NCBI GenBank assembly: GCA_028023455.1
Contig: JAQFVV010006199.1
Coordinates: 1,796,001 to 1,860,000, forward strand
From: Epiperipatus broadwayi
Taxonomy: Eukaryota; Onychophora; Udeonychophora; Euonychophora; Peripatidae
Direction of reading: 5' to 3'
DNA: 64,000 nt
The position numbers and the translations under genes were made by a program. Of the stretch, positions 34,767 through 45,575 are shown piece after piece (position 1 is the first letter of the stretch; each line of letters begins with the position of its first letter). The notes under the pieces are model-generated. The model was not told the DNA's origin and made no database searches. It worked only from the letters and a program-made list of their open reading frames with translations.

Positions 34767-36808
34767 ATGTAATGGTCAGATATGTATCATCAGCAGAACT
34801 ATTCTTAGGAACTAAATAATGATAACTAACATCAAGATAAACATTACCACAAACAATACAAAGTTGAACCTCATTATCTATGCCACCCTCAGTCATATGC
34901 TATAAGAACTAATCTATCTCCAGAATTAAATTAATATCTAAGAAAAAGGGCCATCCAGGATTCAATGAGTGTGAATTGCATCATGAAGTCATGCATCAGT
35001 ATATCTATATGCTGCTCTTTATATCTTTGTGTGTTTTTAAAATTCTTTGCAAAGGTAATTGCAGAAACATTGAACTCTCATCATGAGATCTCTGTAATCC
35101 TATGCTGATAGAACAATTTATATGCATTTGATGTTTCCCTTTTGCTTGTATTATTTTTTTGTTTGTATTATATTTTACTTTAATATTGTTTTACTAACCT
35201 ATATATTTAAGAATGATCAAATATATTGCTATATGCTATATGCAGTCATTTTTAAATTATATAAATGTGCTATATCAGATGATAGATAACTATTTTGTAA
35301 ATATATTTTCATTTCTTAAATTCTGAGAATCATCTTTTCCTCTAAAAGAAAGCTAATTAATCAAAAGCGCAGAAACATTTTTTAAATCCCTCTTTCTCAC
35401 CTGGTTCAAAGATTTTCTGTTTCTAAAAAATCATCAGTCATCTGTTGCAATTATTGAGATTATTAAACCAGGTTTTTTTATATAAACAAATTAGTTTTAA
35501 AAAACAATGTTAGAAAATAAGGTTATTTTTGAAGAGACAAAGATATATGTTATTTAATTTACATTAGCCTCAGATATTTCATTATAATTATATATCTAAA
35601 TCATAGACCTCTCAAGCTACCATATGGATATTACATTTTTTAATGCATGTGAGTATGATCTCTAGGATGGACTTTCAATTAAGCAGGGATTATTAATATT
35701 TTATTGTTTATGAGTATTTACACTGGATGAACCAATTAACCCTTCATTTAGCTAAGTAAAGTAATATATGATTGCTCGGTCAAACCTATAATGTGGCTAC
35801 TCATGCTTGTTTTTTTTTAATTTCCAGGCTTTAATAATTAAGAATTACTTACTGTTTACTCCTTTAAATAAATTGTATTGTTGGATTATATATATTGATT
35901 AATTTATATTTTTGTTCCTCTAATAAATGCTCATTCCTACTTTCTAGAAATGGATTGTGAAGTGCTTTCTGTTATGGTCATGCTTAAGATGAATGTAGAT
36001 AATCTTCTGTTTACTCTTAATATTGTTATCAGTGCAGATAAATTTCCTGCTTGATAGTGCTAAGTTTGTTACTGGTTATAGAAGCAGACATTCATTCCTT
36101 AGATATGGCCTTGCCAAGGTGCACATAGTCCATCTCTGTTTTATCATCAGATATAATTCCATTTATGCATAACTTAGCACTGCATTCAGTGTTTTTAGGT
36201 ACTTTTAAGACCTGATATTACAATCATGCAGTCAGCCATATTGTGATTTTAGTATATGTAAGTAAATACTCCTATCTTAACACTGCTTGATTATCCATCA
36301 ATTAATAGTCAAACCATCATATAATGTATACTCTGGAGATTATTAATACATACAATGCTTGTAGTTTCTTTATTGTATGTAATTAATGATAATTAAGCTG
36401 TTTAGTTGCTAATTATTTTTTTAATCTATAAGAAATGCAGTATAATCTTAGGTATAAATCTAGACATATGAACTTTTATTTCACTTATTTTTTATTTTTA
36501 CTAATAAATTCATATACACATACCTCTTGCATTTGTGTCTTGTTTACTACAATTAGCAATTTTTTTAATTTTTGAGAATCTCTCGCATCTCCTGACCTCA
36601 GCAGGATATAAGAAAAAGAGCATATATGCTAACATCAGATATGGTAGTCATGTGGAAATTATCCTAGGAGTATAGATAATGAGGTTTGATTTTGCATTGT
36701 TTGTGGTAATGTTTATATCAAATGTTACACACAGACGTGCAAATTAATGATCATTGCTTGATTCCTAAGATTAGTTCTGCTGACTATACATATCTCACCA
36801 TTACATAT
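34767..36808. mobile_element. Two-kb element bounded by about 135-bp inverted arms
   Basis: Bases 34767-34900 and 36665-36808 are inverted copies. Shared landmarks are TATGTAATGG then AGATATGTAT, AGCAGAACTA then CTTAGGAA, AAACATTACCACAAACAAT and AACCTCATTATCTAT. The roughly 1.76-kb interior has no long frame. It is either a non-autonomous DNA transposon with imperfect, indel-bearing terminal repeats or two inverted insertions of one repeat. No clear target duplication was found. Confidence 0.55.
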
Positions 36809-36811
36809 ATT

Positions 36812-37750
36812 TATTTATTTATTATAATACATATACATTGCCAGCACATATGATACATTGAATTTCTTTTTTGCTTAGATTTACATCTTATTGTGATCGT
36901 TTTTCTAAATATACATTAGAAGTAAACACTCATTCTATCATCATAAAAATAATCACTCATTTTAATTTTATACAGATTCTTCATTGGGCTTCTTTCCTCT
37001 CCCCAATCTTAAATCAGTATTTCTTTTGATTTATAATAATTATTTGCTTAATTCATTTGTTTATCAAATGAATTTTCTACCTCTATAAATATCTCTCTTA
37101 CCATAAATGTAGAGCATTTCTTTGTTTGTTTTTACAATTATGAATATTTTTTAAATAATTAATATTTATTTCTTGCATTCCAAATATTTCAGTACATGTA
37201 TATTCCTCTGTTGTGTGTGTGTGGGGGGGGGGTACCTTTTAATTGTTGAATTTTAATATGAATATTTGTGACCAGGTATAAATTACTTTTTATTGTGTTT
37301 ATAACACATTAAAATGTATATATTAAAACATTAAAATGTATATATTAAAGTTTTTTTTTTCTTTCAAGTTTAATTTTTATATGCTAGTATATCTGTTTGT
37401 AATAATGAAATGTTTTAGATTGTTGATATCAAATTTTTACTTTGCTGATATTTTTAAAAAAAAAAAACACAATACAAAATAAATTATTGAGTTTTATTTA
37501 AAATTAGTTGGCCAGGTGCTCTGTCATATGTGTAGCAACAATATCAATTTATCTGAGGATTCACTGGTATCTGCTTCTTGATTTAAAATATACTGTGTTA
37601 TTTTTTTATATGATTCTGGGTCACATTTCATTTCATCACTCTAGTATTATTATTTATTTCTGTTTTAAGAGATGTTCTTTTTTAGGGTACTTTTGAAATA
37701 TGTTAATCCTGTTAGACTATGTGTTCTTGATATAACAGTAATAATACTGA
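36812..37750. other. AT-rich non-coding DNA with simple repeats
   Basis: Contains TG and G runs at about 37213-37232 and an exact 22-bp tandem duplication (CATTAAAATGTATATATTAA) at about 37307-37350. The 62-codon frame at 37508-37696 has no motif. Confidence 0.45.
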
Positions 37751-37755
37751 GTTAT

Positions 37756-37870
37756 AAACAATATTTCAAAGACATTCTAAAAAAGTATAGTATTGATCAC
37801 TTTCATTGAGAAAATATGGTTATCTATAGAATAGAGTGGAGAAATATGATTAGTGAAGGAAAGATAAAGT
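37756..37870 (+). pseudogene. LINE ORF C-terminal fragment
   Basis: The plus frame gives KDILKKYSIDHFH, a stop, then ENMVIYRIEWRNMISEG. This fits the W-E-x-x-A-x-D-R-x-x-W-R-x-x-I-x-x-G block that closes many animal endonuclease/RT LINEs. A sister copy at about 48535-48640 reads NILKKYDIDLFH then EDRM. Only about 38 codons survive. Confidence 0.55.
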
Positions 37871-38326
37871 CAAATTACATTTATTAATATCAACTAATTT
37901 GACACTATTAGACATTATTATCTTTGAGTTACCTAAAAAAAAAATTGCATATTTTTAAAAATATATAGACTACAAGATTTGTTTCAGGAAATTATAAATG
38001 CATGTGATTAGTGCATCTTTGTTGCCAATTAAAGTTGCATGGAAATTCAATTCAAAATATTTTTATTGTTTTTTTTAATTATGCATTAGCTAAAAGCATT
38101 CAGAGATAGTATTTCGGAAGCAACAATAAAAATCATTTCTAATTAAAAAACAACAACAACAACAATCTTATCAAAACAGAAAAAGTTTTGAAAATAATGA
38201 ATATTTGAAAAGTAAACTCATATATAATAAATTATGAAGAAGTAAAGAATGAATGCAGGAAAGCAATGAAATTTAGATTTTATAATAAATGCAGAATAAT
38301 ATAAAACTTAGAGAAAGAAATAAAAA

Positions 38327-38450
38327 TTAGCCAAGCGTTGTTAGCTGAGAGGTTATCACAGCTGCCTTGCAAGCAAGTAGTTGTTTGCAGATGGTTGTGG
38401 GTTCGCGTCCCAGCCGATGCTTTGACATATGAGAAAAAAAAAGAAAAAAA
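38327..38450 (+). repeat. tRNA-derived SINE
   Basis: A pol III A box (TTAGCTGAGAGGTTA, 38341-38355) and B box (GGTTCGCGTCC, 38400-38410) lie at tRNA-like spacing. They are followed by CAGCCGATGCTTTGACATAT and an A-rich tail from about 38432. A possible 8-bp target duplication (AAAAATTA) flanks it. The acceptor stem does not pair, so this is not a tRNA gene. A 5'-truncated sister copy sits at 63104-63150 with the same end (GATGCTATGACCCATGAG plus A-run). It is inserted inside a decayed LINE. Confidence 0.75.
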
Positions 38451-38704
38451 TTATATGAGAAAGTTAAAGAAGTAGCAAATAAAATGTTAAAAAATATATT
38501 TGAATGAAATAAAAGATTCTAATGGATGATACTGGATTTATATAAAGATGGTTTGACTAAGCAAAGTATTTATTCACAAATAATAAAGCCATTTTATGAT
38601 TAGAAAGAAGATCAAAAATACAATAAAAAAACTAAACTCTGAAAAAAAAAATTATATCATTCCTATTACATGGGATGTTGAAATGTTGACGATATATATA
38701 TATA

Positions 38705-38998
38705 TAAGAATTATGGAACATTAAATTTAATTAACAAGGGGGGAAATGTCTTTTTTTTTTTTATTTGACAAAGAATAACAAAAAAAAGTAGATGAACCAC
38801 AGCATGTTTTATAAGAAAATAGGAGAAGAGAAGAATATTTAATTTTAGAATGAGAATTACAGAACAATAAATTTAATTAACTAGAAAAAAAAAATTTTTT
38901 TTTCTTTTGATAAAGAATCACAAAAGAAATAGATAGATCACAGAATGTTTCATAAGAAAACAGATGAGGAGAGAAATATTTAATTTTAGAATAATTAT
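38705..38998. repeat. Two-copy tandem repeat, unit about 146 bp
   Basis: AGAATTATGGAACATTAAAT at 38707 recurs as AGAATTACAGAACAATAAAT at 38853. Both units end in ATATTTAATTTTAGAAT. The duplication lies within the LINE RT relic and duplicates its NYRT-like block. Confidence 0.75.
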
Positions 38999-39010
38999 TG
39001 AAATGTATTT

Positions 39011-41880
39011 TATCAAATGCATTTCAATAATGTCTCCAAGATTAAATATTTTTATGAGATCTAGATTAAGTATCTTTATAATATGAAATAACATAGAAAG
39101 ATATCTAATGAATTTATTTTTCAAATAGTTTTAATATTCCAAATGGATTACTACAGAGATAGTTTGGATGAATTTTCAGGTAATAAATTTCAAAAAATAA
39201 ATCTTAGTTTGGTCATTTGGATACAACTGTTATGCTCAACCTGTTACTTTGATATTCAGTCATCAAATGTCTTTTTGAACAATTGACATCAAGATGTCTA
39301 CCACAATAAAAAATTTGGAGAAAAAAAAATGTTAGAAATCCCCCCCCCCCCAGAGTGTCTTCTAACACCATTTCTTGAAATAAATAAAATCTTAAATTTG
39401 AACATAAGTATTGAATTACATAATAACATTATCAAATTAGTTTTATTTTTCTGACAAAAATGGAAATACATATACTAACATAATAAGAAATGGTCACCAG
39501 TGTTTTAAGCCTTTGGGGAAAAATTATTGAATACTTTAAATTTAAAATGGATCAAATAATTACTTCTCAGTTAAACAGAGAAATAGTTTTTAAGATGGCT
39601 AAATTATCCAATATTTTAAGACTGTCTCAAGATTGATACCTGCTTTTTTCAAATTGAGAATACAGAACTAATTAGTAAATCAATACTAACTAAGAAGGGA
39701 TTCATATTTAATAATGTAAAACTAGAACATAAAAAAAAATCATTACAGAATCTTTAATTATCAAAACATTCCCAAATGATTTTCACAGTCAAAACATTTG
39801 TGATTGGATTGACATTTCAAATCCACTTGTTTTTTTTTTATTGAGCATTATGATTTGTGAAAGGATTGGTGTTGTAAATATAAAAACTACTCAATAAATG
39901 ATATGAATTGCATTGTGACTAGTTTTTAAATGTATTCAAAGTATTTATGGCTGGAGATTGTCAACCTTTATCTCCCAGTTAAGTAGATACTTTTCCTAGT
40001 TATAAAACATGATAGTAGGACTATTAAAATTTGTTTACAATCTTATCATGGGTCCAATCATTTTTCTGTCTTTAAGCATTGCCATAGCAGACTAGTTACA
40101 CATTCTATGATCCAAATAATTTCTATATGACACTGCATCATTTAAGATAGTATTGCTACACTTTTCCTAAATCATATAATCAAATGTTGAGTTCAACTAC
40201 TTTAATATAATATTACTCATTTTACATAGCCTTTCAATCTTGCTATAGATATTACTAAGATTTTTGTGGGCCAATCTAGAACAGTGAGGGATAGGATCCT
40301 CTATTGACTTTTGTTTGGAAATGTTAAGACTATTCAAATATCATATAATATCATTTCACTTAGCACACAAATAGTGTTTAAAACAAGTGGTATGCCATCA
40401 TCATAATAATGAAAATATCATGTTTTTATTATATTGTCTGACCATTATGGCCATGTGAAAATATATGTGTGAGATTTAATAAGAGAATCAAAATAGCAAA
40501 ATTATTTTTATAAATAAAAAAATTATCTAACAAAAAAGCAAATAACTACATATACTAAAATTTCAAATTGCTGGTTCACATGGTTTATATTTTTCTATAG
40601 GGCTGAAATCTTACCTATGGATATTTATCCCTAATATACATTATATGCTTTTGAAATGAGATAATTAGAAGAATTATGAGAATACCTTGGACTGGTAAAA
40701 ACTCAATTCATCATAGGAGTAATGAAAATGATAATTATTTGCAAGATGCTTTTGGAAACAAGAAAAGAGTTAGAGAAAGATTAATGGTAAAATGGTGAAT
40801 TAAATGAAAAATATTACCGATTAAACTACTATAGTTTATGAATAATGTAAAAAAAAAAACTTAGAGTTACTTTTGTGGAGGGGGGGGCATATTAATTGGT
40901 CTTTTGAAAGATTATGATGCTCAAAGAAATATATTTAAATGAATGAATGTTTATGGGAAACCCATTTGCTTTTTTTATCTGGATATCTGACACCATCCTC
41001 CAAGTTTATAATATAAAAGTATATTAAATATAATTGATGTACATCTAAATTTAAAATGCTTTTAACAATAAACAATGTTTAGTTGTTCCACCCCACCCTC
41101 TTAAAATTTTCTTTATAACAATTTAAATTTTAAAATCTTGTTTCAATTGTCAAGAAAATATTGGTGCTAGTTATTGTGGTTTATTATTATTTAATGTAAA
41201 ATATTATTTATTTAAACATAATATTTAGAATTAAATGATGTACAATGAACACCTGTACAGGAAATGGAAATCTTATCCTCAAGAAAGCTTTTTTTTCTTT
41301 GCCGACAACTGATTTTATTTCTGATAGTTTACCCTTTTATCGAGTTTATAAAAAATAACTTTATCATTATTAATAATATTTAATTCTTTTAAAATTATAT
41401 TACAAGAACTAAAATATTTATATGTGGGTACAGATTTTAAGTCATTTTGTTTAATAGTGTCTTTTGCATATATATATAGTGTTATTTTAGTTAATAATAA
41501 ATGATGCATATCCTGATGCTTACTTTTTATGAATACACTTTAAATGTTTTCTATTTATATTATTGCTTTATTGTATATGAAGCCATATTATATGAACCTA
41601 TGATATTATTCATTTATTTGTATATAAAATTATTGGATAACTTTATAATCTTTAAGTACAAATGGCATAAAAGAAATCTAAATGGTATTTGAAAGGTCAA
41701 TAAGCATTTACTAAAAATTATAATATTGATATTTTTGGTTAACTGCTTTTACATTGGATTAGATACATACAAAAGATAGATAAGATACATCTTGTGAAAA
41801 ATACTTTAAGAAGCAATAAGTATTTCATATTTGCCATATTTAGTGTAACAATATTATATGTGTATATTATTAAAATAGAT
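39011..41880. other. AT-rich non-coding DNA
   Basis: A C-run sits at about 39341-39350 and a G-run at about 40881-40887. Two 60-odd-codon frames at 41315-41692 are AT-driven. The first few hundred bases may continue the LINE relic but cannot be read. Nothing else recognised. Confidence 0.4.
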
Positions 41881-41884
41881 GTTT

Positions 41885-41960
41885 GTCTTACAGTAAAGTT
41901 AGCATATTTGTATTATGCTCATGATCTTGGGTTTGAATCCAGTTAAAACTTTAGAAATTT
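41885..41960 (+). repeat. tRNA-derived SINE fragment
   Basis: An intact B box (GGGTTTGAATCC, 41929-41940) is preceded by TATTATGCTCATGATCTT, the expected anticodon-arm region of a tRNA-type SINE. The A box is worn (GTTAGCATATTTG, about 41898). It is followed by T-rich rather than A-rich sequence. Confidence 0.45.
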
Positions 41961-41964
41961 TTTT

Positions 41965-42890
41965 AAATAAATGCAAATTTTCAAATAATTTTAGGATTTG
42001 TTTTAGATAACTAGCCTATAATTAATTATTGTTTTAGAAAATGAATATTTTAATTAAACTTTATCTAGAAAATGAAATAAAGAAAAAAAATATTATTAAA
42101 ATCCTCACTAATTGTCAGTTGAATATCTTTTTCACTATTCAACTTTGAGGGAATTCTGTACAATCCTTTGCTCTCCAATTGATTATTTAATGCTGTTGTA
42201 CTTTTATGTATCACTAATCTCCAAAATTAATTGTTATCTAATCAATGGCAAAGTTAGTCTCAGAACATATTTAAGAGAATACTTAAGTTGTTTGATATAT
42301 CTTTTGAAAGTATCATAATTAGAACTTAAGAAGTTTGTTGTTCCAGATTTTCTATTAATTTTATAATTATTTAATAAAAATGACCTCAACCAAATAATAA
42401 TTAGAACTGATGAAATCTGTAAGCACTTATAATGAAATTAAATGCAACTAAAATTATAGCAATGAATTTATATGGAAGTAAAAATTTTAACGAGCAAAGA
42501 GTGTACAGCAGATTAGTTTTTTAAATACAAAGTGACATAAAAAAATATTTAATAAATATCTTCTTACTAATAAAATAAGTTGTAAAAATATATTCAGAAA
42601 TAAAAATAAGTGAAACAAAAAGAGTAAGTGAAGAAAGATTATTTATTAAAAAAATTTAAAATTGCAAAAATTATTGGATTTATTGTTTCATATTTGATAA
42701 TAATATGACAATTATTTGCATTTTGGTAGAATGAGTTTAACAAAATGCTGGTAGAATTTGTAAAAATTTGGAGTAAAAATAAACCCATTTAAAAAATTAC
42801 ATGGAAAAAAAATAGCAGTAAGCAGAAAGTAATAATGATAATTAGTTTGTTTTTTATCAGTTAAGAAGTTAGTTAATTGTTGTAGGAAAT
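41965..42890. other. AT-rich non-coding DNA
   Basis: Nothing recognised. The 68-codon frame at 42112-42318 has no motif. Confidence 0.45.
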
Positions 42891-43079
42891 TAGAATTTGT
42901 TTTACAATAAATAGGTCAACATAATAAGAATAGAGAGTAAAAGAAAGAAAAAAGATAATGAAGTATGTATGAGTGCTTGAAATGGAGAATATTGAATGAG
43001 AAGATAGTCTGAGATAATGCAGAAGAGATATTTTTTATCATATGTCTAATTATTATTAAATGTTTTATCATCCATATAT

Positions 43080-43159
43080 GCATAATATGTTGGTCTATAT
43101 CACACACACACACATTAAATGTAGTATAACCCATTTTATATCTTGGGATTAATCCATGT
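43080..43159 (+). repeat. Left part of an older interspersed repeat, split by the LTR element
   Basis: AATGTAGTATAACCCAT to AATCCATGT here joins, across the LTR insertion, to AAAATATTAAAGGAATG at 45581. The joined text matches GATGTAGCATAATCCAT to CTATGTAAAATGTTAAAAG at about 59869-59922. The insertion therefore hit a pre-existing repeat copy. The outer limit of the repeat to the left is not clear. Confidence 0.55.
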
Positions 43160-43575
43160 TGTTGTATTCGTTGTGAGAAATAAACAGCGAGTTTACTAGA
43201 GACAATTTACTCCAGAAGTTTTCGATTTATTTTATTGAAAGTAAAAATAATTATAATTAAAAACAAGTGTGAGATTATTTTTATCAGAGATAAAAATATC
43301 TAATTAAAGTAAGAACAATAAAACGGATTTGGAAAACACGCGATTAAGTTTTCAGAATGTAGCAGATAAGACTTAACAAAAGAACTCAGAGGGATATATA
43401 AACTTCCAGAGGAAAACATCATGCACTTGTTACAGTCTTGTTAACAGAAGTGGATACGTAAAGCTATTAAGTGCTATTTGCGGCACAATGGTTTTAAGAG
43501 TTGTTCAGCCGAGTTCGATCGGATTGTAAGTGTTTTTCTACCCCTCTGGAAAAGCTTAGAAGTGAAGACATTACA
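43160..43575 (+). repeat. 5' LTR of the gag-only element
   Basis: Begins TGTTGTATTCGTTGTGAG and ends GAAGACATTACA. A TATA-like GATATATAAAC at about 43393-43403 would place transcription start some 25-30 bases downstream, near 43425-43435. Immediately after the LTR comes AGATTGGCACAGTCTAAAG; TGGCACAGTC is the likely primer binding site by position, but I cannot match it to a specific tRNA. Confidence 0.9.
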
Positions 43576-43666
43576 AGATTGGCACAGTCTAAAGTTTCAA
43601 ACCTAGTAAAATTTGAAGGAATAAGCCAGACGAGAAAGTCAATCGATACATTCGGAAACAAGTAAA

Positions 43667-44528
43667 ATGTCATTAGGACAAAGCAGTATTCCTGAATTTA
43701 GCATTGAAAATGCCGAGAAATGGCCTCTCTATATAATGCAATTGGAAATTTTTTTCAAGTTAAATGGGATAAAAAATAATGAAAAAAAAGTGGCCGCACT
43801 TTTATGTTTAAGAGGATGCAAAGTCATAGAAATTATTAATAAATTATGGGACGGACCAATAACTGATGGAGTACAGTTTGAAGATATAGTTAAAAAATTA
43901 ACGGACTATTTTAGCCCAAAGCCGTCTAGACATGTAGCTAGATTAACTCTGAGAAATAGAAAACAAGCCAGGGAGGAAAAAATTAAAGACTATGATATAG
44001 CATTAAAACAGCTGGCAAAAACTGTGATTATGGCAAATTTTTAGAACAAGCTTTGCTGGATCAATTATTGTGGGGAATGTACGACGAAAGATTGTGATAG
44101 ACATTGTTAACGGAAAGTGACTTATCATACGAAGTGGATATTAAAAAAGGAATAGCATATGAAGCAGTAATTGAGCAAGCCCTAGCTTTTAGAAACAACT
44201 CAGAAGTGACCAGAAAGATGGCAGTTTATAAAACAGATCGAAGTCAGCAGCTGAAGAATGAAAATCTTAACAGAGAGAAAATGTTAACAGTAAAATGTTT
44301 CTGCTGTGTAAAACTGGCCATGTATCTAAAAATTGTAAATGGAGAAAAGAAAACTGTTATAACTGCGGATTTAAAGGACATTTAGCAGCTATATGCAAAA
44401 AACCACGACAAACAAAATGTAATCCTGGCACAGATGATACAATGTATACCATTGGCTATGTATCAACTAACAGACAAAGCTTGGCCATGATAGATATGAC
44501 TTTCGCAAAGACAAAGACAGATCACTAA
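43667..44528 (+). pseudogene. Ty3/gypsy-like gag, frameshifted
   Basis: The ATG at 43667 opens MSLGQSSIPEFSIENAEKWP; the first 125 codons carry a capsid-like alpha-helical region with the RNRKQAREEKIKDYDIALKQ stretch typical of gypsy gag. A frame change near 44038 is followed by LEQALLDQLLWGMYDERL, two adjacent stops (TGA TAG, both explicable as C-to-T changes), and TLLTESDLSYE. A second shift near 44300 damages the first knuckle (CKTGHVSKNC remains); the second, CYNCGFKGHLAAIC at about 44356-44397, is a perfect C-x2-C-x4-H-x4-C. The frame ends at 44526 with no protease after it. The product would bind RNA and assemble particles, but this copy cannot. Confidence 0.8.
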
Positions 44529-44532
44529 ATGA

Positions 44533-44970
44533 CAAGAATTGGAGTCACGTAACCAAAAATTAGCTGCCATGCTTGAGAGAAAGACGCAATCAGAGCTACA
44601 ACTCAACTTGCAATTTAAAGAACTATCAAAAGAAGTGCACAAATTAAGACTGGATGTTTATGAATTAACTAAATTAAAAGAACTTGAACAACAAAATTCA
44701 CAATTTAGTAAAAAATTACAAAGCATATTTTCATAATGTCAGATTTTGGAAAGATCGAATGAAGATTTAAAAAGCGAACTCACAGTGTCAGAATTATCCG
44801 AACAGGTAGAGAGTTGGCAGCAGTATGAAATGGAACTACAGGAAAAGATGGTCGAAAGTGAAAATGAAATTGACATGTTCAAAGATTTTTTAGAACGGAA
44901 ATCTTTAGACAGTGAGCTGCCAGAGACAAAAACTGCAGAACAGGAAAAAACCCAGAGTCTCTCCAAGTGA
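44533..44970 (+). pseudogene. Coiled-coil frame in the position of pol
   Basis: Directly after the gag stop a second frame runs about 145 codons with one internal TAA (44734-44736). It starts at CAA (44533) after a TGA and has no early Met: QELESRNQKLAAMLERKTQS, then KELSKEVHKLRLDVYELTKL, then after the stop LERSNEDLKSELTVSELSEQ to EKTQSLSK. Charged and Leu/Ile residues alternate at heptad-like spacing throughout, so a long coiled coil is likely. It resembles no retroviral enzyme. It may be a captured cellular coiled-coil segment or a family-specific gag C-terminus. The minus-strand frame 44739-45086 is its shadow. Confidence 0.55.
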
Positions 44971-45131
44971 GAGAAAAAAGCACTCAAGGCGGCGAGAAAA
45001 AAAGAAGAGTTCACACAATTTTCAAGATTATATCGATTAATAGGAAAAATCAAGTTTTTTCCAAGCTGAAAAAGGAAACCGCGCATATTAAATGATTATG
45101 TGTAACGTAAATAAACTCTAACTTCTGGAGT

Positions 45132-45143
45132 GAGGGGAGGAAG
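45132..45143 (+). promoter_or_regulatory. Polypurine tract
   Basis: GAGGGGAGGAAG lies directly against the first base of the 3' LTR, the expected place and composition for the plus-strand primer. Confidence 0.85.
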
Positions 45144-45575
45144 TGTTGTATTTGTTGTGAGAAATAAACAGTGAGTTTACTAGAGACAATTTATTCCAGA
45201 AGTTTTCAATTTATTTTATTGAAAGTAAAAATAATTATAATGGGAAATAATTATAATTAAAAACAAGTGTGGGATTATTTTTATCAGAGATAAAAATATC
45301 TAATTAAAGTAAGAACAATAAAACGGATTTGGAAAACACGTGATTAAGTTTTCGGAATGTAGCAGATAAGACTTAACAAAAGAACTCAGAGGGATATATA
45401 AACTGCCAGAGGAAAACATCGCACACTTGTTACAGTCTAGTTAGCAGAAGTGGATATGTAAAGCTATTAAGAGCTATTTGTGGCACAATGGTTTTAAGAG
45501 TTGTTCAGCCGAGTTCAATCGGATTGTAAGTGTTTTTCTACCCCTCTGGAAAAGCTTAGGGGCGAAGACATTACA
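45144..45575 (+). repeat. 3' LTR of the gag-only element
   Basis: Same ends as the 5' LTR. It carries a 16-bp insertion near 45240 (TGGGAAATAATTATAA) that partly repeats its neighbour. Seven CpGs of the 5' LTR are TG or CA here, and three sites show the reverse. Confidence 0.9.

Larger units (their letters stand above)
38190..39010 (+). pseudogene. Decayed LINE linker and RT N-terminal part, interrupted by a SINE
   Basis: At 38230-38325 the frame reads EEVKNECRKAMKFRFYNKCR, then NLEKEIKI, similar to the helical linker between endonuclease and RT domains in LLYG-type LINEs. A SINE interrupts the frame at 38327-38450. Afterwards come YEKVKEVANK-like text and, near 38707, NYGTLNLIN, comparable with the NYRTI(N/S)LI block at the start of the RT. 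Near 38790-38850 DEPQHVL-x-ENRRREEYLILE can be aligned with D-E-x-Q-x-GFR then TREAI. Stops are frequent. Confidence 0.45.
43160..45575 (+). mobile_element. LTR retrotransposon, gypsy-like, lacking pol
   Basis: Two LTRs of 416 and 432 bp bound a 1.57-kb interior and are flanked by a perfect 5-bp target duplication, CATGT (43155-43159 and 45576-45580). The LTRs start TG and end CA. The interior holds a broken gag with one intact CCHC knuckle, then a coiled-coil frame, then a polypurine tract touching the 3' LTR. No protease, reverse transcriptase, RNase H or integrase text is present, so the element must have been mobilised in trans. The LTRs differ at roughly 20 positions plus one 16-bp insertion, about half of these being CpG transitions. 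Confidence 0.9.

Noticed and set aside
38327-38430. True tRNA gene
   Set aside because: A and B boxes are present, but the sequences where the acceptor stem should be do not pair, and an A-rich tail follows. The truncated sister copy with target duplication shows it is a SINE.
44739-45086. 115-codon minus-strand frame
   Set aside because: It is the antisense shadow of the coiled-coil frame, Ser/Cys/Phe-rich, without motif, and it crosses non-coding sequence up to the polypurine tract.
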